From the NCBI GenBank assembly GCA_014874485.1, contig JADBJK010000029.1, positions 1 through 36,265 of the forward strand: 36,265 nucleotides of DNA, read 5' to 3'. The number at the start of each line of letters is the position of its first letter. Position 1 is the first letter of the stretch. The stretch comes from Chloroflexota bacterium. Lineage in GTDB: Bacteria > Chloroflexota > Anaerolineae > DTLA01. The notes beneath the pieces are model-generated. The model saw only the letters and a program-made list of their open reading frames with translations. It was not told the origin of the DNA and did not search any database. A program made the position numbers and the translations under genes. Of the stretch, positions 32,159 to 36,265 are shown in pieces.

Positions 32159-32380
32159 CTAACCCCAGGCGGTGAAAAGCGGGGCCGTTCGGATGGGGGT
32201 GAGCACGATCGCGTCCTGCTCGCACTCGGCAATGCACCAGCAGCACACCACGCAGTCCTGGGGATACCTGACAACGGTTTTCTTGGCATCCTTGTCCATC
32301 CGGATGACATCCGCGGGACAACTGAGGACGCAGGCCCCGCAGCCGTTGCATCGCGCAGTGTCTATTCCTTCAATTGCCAT
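32159..32380 (-). CDS. 2x[4Fe-4S] ferredoxin, AprB-like core
   Basis: The 73-residue protein has CNGCGACVLSCPADV and CVVCCWCIAECEQDAI, two full cluster motifs. It resembles the ferredoxin half of AprB but lacks the long C-terminal extension that in AprB wraps round AprA (AprB is about 150 residues). It lies 44 bp upstream of the flavoprotein and surely supplies or takes its electrons. A GAGAGGCGA site precedes ATG 32380. Confidence 0.92.
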   Translation of the reverse strand: MAIEGIDTARCNGCGACVLSCPADVIRMDKDAKKTVVRYPQDCVVCCWCIAECEQDAIVLTPIRTAPLFTAWG

Positions 32381-32410
32381 CGTGATCGCCTCTCGTGGAC
32401 TCTGCCGCTT

Positions 32411-33259
32411 TTAGTTCGCAGGCTTCACCTGGGCGAATAGCCAGTCTCTCAAGCCCTCAATGGCGTATGCAATGCGCCAGGTGTGGACGTGGTTGTTGCG
32501 AGGGTCGTCGGGCAGCCCCTCGGGCACGACCGTGCCCTTCGCGAGGACCGTGTACTTGATGTTGTTGCCCTCTGCGATCATTTTGCGCACGTCGGCGGCA
32601 AATTCCTCGGCGCTGGCCCGGCCGTTCCAGGTGGCCCGGCTGATCTTCGCGCCTGCGGCTTCCAGCGCGGCCATGCTGGCATTCATGCCCGGGAAGGCCT
32701 TTCGGTCGCCCTCCGAGACGATGATCCACATGTTCGCGTTTGTGAGCACTGACATCTTCTTCGCATCCCACTGGCCCGCGACGAGCAGTGCCGCCGCGAA
32801 CAGGTCGGGGTATCGGATGAGCATCTCAATTGAGGCCATACAACCCATGGACTGGCCCGTGGTGTACACGCGATTCCTGTCTATGCTGTACTGCTCCATG
32901 ACGGCCCTGACCAGCGCCACCGTCGCGTCCAGGTCGGCGGTCGCTTCGGAATTGTCGTTGACGATCGCTCTGGGGTACTGGGGCGCGAGGACGAAACATG
33001 CGTGCTTGGCCTGTTCCGATGGGGTCGCCCAGATGACCGCTCCCAGCCCCTGGGTCAGCGTTGCCCGCGCGTCATGGCCCACCGCCCCTGCGTCGTGGAT
33101 GAACAGCACGAGGGGGTAGGCTTTGTTCGCATCGTAGTTCCCGGGGATGAAGAGGTTGTACTTCAGCGTAATGCCCGTATCGGGGTCCTTGAAAACCTCT
33201 TGTCTGAAGCCCGCGATGGCCAGGCTGATTTCCCGTTCGCTCACCGGGTTGCTCTCCAT
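32411..33259 (-). CDS. Alpha/beta hydrolase (esterase/PHB-depolymerase type)
   Basis: The 282-residue protein has an alpha/beta-hydrolase core (YPLVLFIHDAG oxyanion strand), nucleophile elbow GQSMG, an acid candidate in SEGDRKAF and His candidates in NNHVHTW. No signal peptide is seen, so it acts in the cytosol. ATG 33259 is the first good start; an open frame runs further upstream to 33514 but overlaps the ATPase gene. It sits between the transporter and the redox pair, so it may cleave an ester or peptide-like substrate after import. Confidence 0.85.
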   Translation of the reverse strand: MESNPVSEREISLAIAGFRQEVFKDPDTGITLKYNLFIPGNYDANKAYPLVLFIHDAGAVGHDARATLTQGLGAVIWATPSEQAKHACFVLAPQYPRAIVNDNSEATADLDATVALVRAVMEQYSIDRNRVYTTGQSMGCMASIEMLIRYPDLFAAALLVAGQWDAKKMSVLTNANMWIIVSEGDRKAFPGMNASMAALEAAGAKISRATWNGRASAEEFAADVRKMIAEGNNIKYTVLAKGTVVPEGLPDDPRNNHVHTWRIAYAIEGLRDWLFAQVKPAN

Positions 33260-33350
33260 ACTCGTCCTGTCCCCGCTTCTCCGTGAATGTCCGCGCCTGC
33301 TTTGTGGCACCTTGCCGACCTCATCTCGCCAGGCCCAGGTGGGCGGGCGG

Positions 33351-34307
33351 CTACAGGGCATTGACTTCCCGCACCCTGCAGCAGGCCACGCGATGTCCGG
33401 GCAAGACCTCCTCAAGCGCTTGCGGCTGCTGGCACTCCTCACGGGCGTACCGGCATCGCGCCGCGAAGCGGCAGCCGGGTTTGGGGTTGATGGGCGAAGT
33501 GATCTCGCCCTCAAGGATGATGCGCTGCTTCTTGCGGTGGATGTCCGGGACGGGTACTGCGGAGATCAGCGCCTGGGTATAGGGGTGCAGGGGCTGCCTG
33601 AACAGTTCTTTGGTCGGAGATGCTTCCACGATCTGGCCCAGGTACATCACACAGATGTCGTCCGAGATGTGGCGAACGACCGACAAGTCATGCGTAACGA
33701 ACATGTAGGTAAGGCCGCATTGATCCTGGAGGTCCTGCAGCAGGTTCAAGACCTGCGCGGAGATGGACACGTCCAGCGCGGACACCGGCTCGTCGCAGAA
33801 GATGAACTTCGGATTCAGCGCCAACGCGCGCGCAATGCCGACCCGCTGGCGTCTGCCGCCATCCAGTTCGTGCGGGTAGGACAGGCGGAGGCGCTGGTCT
33901 ATGCCCACCATGGCCATCAGGCGCTCGGCCTCCCGTTGCCGCTCCTTCTTGGAATAGCGGCCGGAGATGACCAGGGGTTCCATAATGGTCTGCTCCACGG
34001 TCATCCTGGGGTTCAGCGAAGAATAGGGGTCCTGGAAGATGATCTGCATGTCTTCGCGGAGTCGTCGCAACTTCCTCCGCCCCGGGTTCGTGATGTCTTC
34101 GCCCTCAAAGTAGATGGACCCGCCCGTGCTGTCCAGCAGGTGGATCATGACGCGCCCCAGGGTAGATTTCCCACAGCCTGATTCGCCGACGATCCCCAGC
34201 GTCTTGCCCTTTTCAATGGAGAAGGACACGTCGTCCACTGCGTGCAACATCCCTCTTGGGGTCTCAAAGTACTTCTTCAGGTTCCTTACCTCAACCAATG
34301 CGGACAT
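33351..34307 (-). CDS. Oligopeptide-type ABC ATPase (DppF/OppF)
   Basis: The 318-residue protein has Walker A GESGCGKST, Q-loop FQDPYSSLNPR, signature region ELDGGRRQRVGIARAL (LDGGR in place of LSGGQ), Walker B FIFCDEPVSALD and His in VTHDLSVV. The C-terminal Cys motif (PGCRFAARCRYAREEC) is typical of Opp/Dpp ATPases, which can bind a [4Fe-4S] cluster there. It pairs with the next gene upstream to form the asymmetric ATPase of the importer. The two genes are one base apart. Confidence 0.95.
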   Translation of the reverse strand: MSALVEVRNLKKYFETPRGMLHAVDDVSFSIEKGKTLGIVGESGCGKSTLGRVMIHLLDSTGGSIYFEGEDITNPGRRKLRRLREDMQIIFQDPYSSLNPRMTVEQTIMEPLVISGRYSKKERQREAERLMAMVGIDQRLRLSYPHELDGGRRQRVGIARALALNPKFIFCDEPVSALDVSISAQVLNLLQDLQDQCGLTYMFVTHDLSVVRHISDDICVMYLGQIVEASPTKELFRQPLHPYTQALISAVPVPDIHRKKQRIILEGEITSPINPKPGCRFAARCRYAREECQQPQALEEVLPGHRVACCRVREVNAL

Positions 34308-34308
34308 G

Positions 34309-35292
34309 CTATCCCTCCGGCCTGGTTGCCTTTATGCAGCGGCAGAAATGGCCTGGCTCAATCTCTCGCAATGGGATCTTCTGGCTTCTGCACTCCTCTG
34401 TCGCGAGCGGGCAGCGGGGGTGGAAGTGGCATCCAGAAGGCAGATTGGAGGGATCCGGCGGCAACCCTATGATGGGGCTAAGCCTTTCCTTGTCGTCGTA
34501 TAGATTGGGAACTGCCCCGAACAATCCCACGGTATAGGGATGCGTTGGCCGGTCAAAGACCGCTTCCTTGCTGCCGAGTTCCACGATTTCGCCCGCATAG
34601 ACAACGGCCAGGTCGTCGCACACCTCCGCGACCACGCCCAGGTTGTGGGAAATCATGATCATGGAGGTTTGGAATTCATCCTTGAGTTTGTTGATCATCT
34701 CCAGCACTTGCGCCTGGATGGTTACGTCCAGGGCCGTGGTCGGCTCATCTGCGATGAGCAGTTCCGGGTTGCAGGCCAGCGCCATGGCGATGACCACGCG
34801 CTGCTTCATGCCGCCGGAGAACTGGTGGGGATAGTCGTCGGCGCGGTCGCCAGGGATGCCCACCGTCTCCAGCATGCGGATAACCCGCTCCCGCGCCTCG
34901 CGTTTGCTGACCTTGTTGTGAAGGCTGATCACTTCGGCGATCTGGCTGCCCACCTTCATGATCGGGTTCAGCGCGGTCATGGGATCCTGGAAGATCATGG
35001 AGACCTTGCGGCCGCGAATCTTGCGCATCTCCTTTTCGGGGAGCTTGAGCAGGTCCACTCCGTCAAGGTAGACCTCCCCGTTCCGAATCCGCGCGGGGGG
35101 ATCGGGGAGGATGCGCAGGATCGTCTTGGCGATGGAGGTCTTCCCTGCGCCGGTCTCGCCGACAAGCCCCAACGTCTTGCCGCGTTCCAGGTCAAAGGAG
35201 ACCCCGTTGACCGCGTGAATCACCTGGTCCTCGGCGGTGTATTCAACGACCAGGTCTCTTACGGATAGGAAAGCACCGTTGCTGTTCACCAC
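34309..35292 (-). CDS. Oligopeptide-type ABC ATPase (DppD/OppD)
   Basis: The 327-residue protein has Walker A GETGAGKTS, Q-loop FQDPMTALNP, signature FSGGMKQR, Walker B LLIADEPTTALD and His in ISHNLGVV. The C-terminal Opp/Dpp extension holds CHFHPRCPLATEEC. The start is GTG at 35292 or the GTG next to it at 35289; no ATG is available in frame. Partner of the DppF-like protein. Confidence 0.95.
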   Translation of the reverse strand: MVNSNGAFLSVRDLVVEYTAEDQVIHAVNGVSFDLERGKTLGLVGETGAGKTSIAKTILRILPDPPARIRNGEVYLDGVDLLKLPEKEMRKIRGRKVSMIFQDPMTALNPIMKVGSQIAEVISLHNKVSKREARERVIRMLETVGIPGDRADDYPHQFSGGMKQRVVIAMALACNPELLIADEPTTALDVTIQAQVLEMINKLKDEFQTSMIMISHNLGVVAEVCDDLAVVYAGEIVELGSKEAVFDRPTHPYTVGLFGAVPNLYDDKERLSPIIGLPPDPSNLPSGCHFHPRCPLATEECRSQKIPLREIEPGHFCRCIKATRPEG

Positions 35293-35305
35293 TGTCTGTC
35301 CATCC

Positions 35306-36169
35306 TTATTTCTTCAACTTGGGATCCAGCGCGTCGCGCAGGCCGTCGCCGAACATGTTGAGCGCCAACACAGCCAGCATGATGAAGATGCCCGGGAAGG
35401 TAACCATCCAGGGGCAGGAGCGGATCAGGCTGCGCCCGCCCGCGATCATGGAGCCCCATTCGGGGGTGGGGGGCTGAACGCCGAGGCCGATGAAACTGAG
35501 CATGGCTGCCCCCAGGATGATGTGGCCGATCATCATGGTGGCGGATACCAGCACCGGAGCGAAGGCGTTCGGAAGCACATGCCGGAGGATGATGCGCGGC
35601 GTGCTGGCGTTAATGGCGACGGCTGCCTCCAGGTACTCCAGTTTTCGGATGCTGAGGATTCCGGCCCGCATCAGGCGACAGGCCATGGGAATGCCGCCCA
35701 CGCTGAGCGCAAGCAAGGTGTTGAAGAAGCCGGGCCCCAGCACGACCGAGATCGTGATGGCGAGCAGGATGTCGGGGATGGACTGGAGGATATCCATGAA
35801 GCGCATGACGATATCGTCCACCACCCCGCCGAAGTAGCCGGCGAGCGACCCAAAGAATACCCCAATGCCGGAGCCCAGCAGAACCGCGAGAACGCCCACC
35901 GTCAGCGAAAACCGACTCCCCCAGATGACCCGGCTGAACACGTCGCGCCCCAGTTCGTCCGTGCCGAAGAGGTGCTGCGCGGATGGGGGCTGGCGCGTGT
36001 TCAGCAGGTCCTGTTTGTCATACGGATAGGGGGCGATCAGCGGCGCGAAGATCGCAATCAGCGCCAGAAACACGGCCACAACAAAACCGAGGACGGCCGA
36101 CGGGTTCTTGGACAGGCGCCGAACAACGGCGGAGAACTCGCTTTGCTTCCTGAACTTGGGCTTGGCCAT
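35306..36169 (-). CDS. Oligopeptide-type ABC permease (DppC/OppC)
   Basis: The 287-residue protein has an N-terminal membrane helix, the DppC motif HLFGTDELGRDVFSRVIWG and a BPD transport domain with coupling loop EAAVAINASTPRIILRHVLP. A DppB-type permease and a binding protein would be expected further right, outside the window. Stop and next start are 13 bp apart. The 96 bp to the window edge contain no part I can assign to DppB. Confidence 0.95.
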   Translation of the reverse strand: MAKPKFRKQSEFSAVVRRLSKNPSAVLGFVVAVFLALIAIFAPLIAPYPYDKQDLLNTRQPPSAQHLFGTDELGRDVFSRVIWGSRFSLTVGVLAVLLGSGIGVFFGSLAGYFGGVVDDIVMRFMDILQSIPDILLAITISVVLGPGFFNTLLALSVGGIPMACRLMRAGILSIRKLEYLEAAVAINASTPRIILRHVLPNAFAPVLVSATMMIGHIILGAAMLSFIGLGVQPPTPEWGSMIAGGRSLIRSCPWMVTFPGIFIMLAVLALNMFGDGLRDALDPKLKK

Positions 36170-36265
36170 TTCTGCAGTTGGCGCGCTAAGTGGTCCTCTC
36201 GCTAAATAGTTAGGATATCCTGTGAACGACCAATCCCCAAGCCTCCCAGCACAACCTGCTCCTGG

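Noticed and set aside
30357-32380. Annotation as dissimilatory APS reductase
   Set aside because: The ferredoxin lacks the AprB tail, the flavoprotein is shorter than AprA, and the neighbours are transport and hydrolase genes.
36170-36265. C-terminal end of a DppB permease at the right edge
   Set aside because: None of the three minus-strand frames reads like a DppB terminus; the expected gene is likely further right or absent.

Overview
The window looks like a chromosomal segment of a GC-rich bacterium, most plausibly a member of the Chloroflexota (Anaerolineae-like). Three things suggest this: lipoproteins with Pro/Thr-rich linkers behind the lipobox, a csx15 gene in the type III CRISPR operon, and a dispersed 28-bp palindrome of a kind I associate with that phylum. 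This placement is inference; no rRNA or housekeeping marker is present.

Region 1 (about 1-14030) is a metabolic and transport locus. A LivK-type substrate-binding lipoprotein gene (minus strand) diverges from an IclR-family regulator gene. Both have textbook sigma-70 promoters (TTGACA-17-TATAAT) that share the heptamers ATGGAAT and ATAGAAT, so one regulator probably controls both sides. After the regulator come a zinc-dependent dehydrogenase, a small ferredoxin, an aldehyde ferredoxin oxidoreductase (AOR), an EPSP-synthase-like protein (AroA family), an SsuA/NMT1-type binding lipoprotein whose whole domain is duplicated in tandem, its ABC ATPase and permease, a chorismate-synthase-like protein (AroC family) and an SDR dehydrogenase. 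Both shikimate-type enzymes have substitutions at substrate-binding or catalytic positions (AroA-like S23>Y, R100>Q, S169>I, K411>V in E. coli numbering; AroC-like GESHG>GEAYG). They are therefore unlikely to be the housekeeping enzymes and may carry out a parallel, undescribed enolpyruvyl-type pathway on an imported compound. This is the strongest candidate for new biology here.

Region 2 (14030-15108) is about 1 kb of decayed sequence, including a frameshifted YgjP-type metallopeptidase remnant on the minus strand. It ends with a promoter for the next operon.

Region 3 (15109-27627) is a complete type III-A CRISPR-Cas locus: cas10/csm1, csm2, csm3, csm4, csm5, a CARF-HEPN ribonuclease of the TM1812/Csx1 group, csx15, cas6, cas1, cas2, a leader, and an array of 33 repeats of 37 bp with 32 spacers. 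Downstream (27628-28707) are three tiny genes, two of which encode a membrane helix with an acidic, Trp-ended tail. A truncated orphan CRISPR repeat and palindromic repeats lie among them.

Region 4 (29089-36265) has an MFS transporter on the plus strand facing a minus-strand operon. That operon encodes an oligopeptide-type ABC permease and two ATPases (DppC/D/F-like), an alpha/beta hydrolase, a 2x[4Fe-4S] ferredoxin and an FAD oxidoreductase resembling AprA. The last two look like a reduced AprBA pair recruited for uptake, hydrolysis and redox conversion of an unknown substrate. The operon continues off the right edge.
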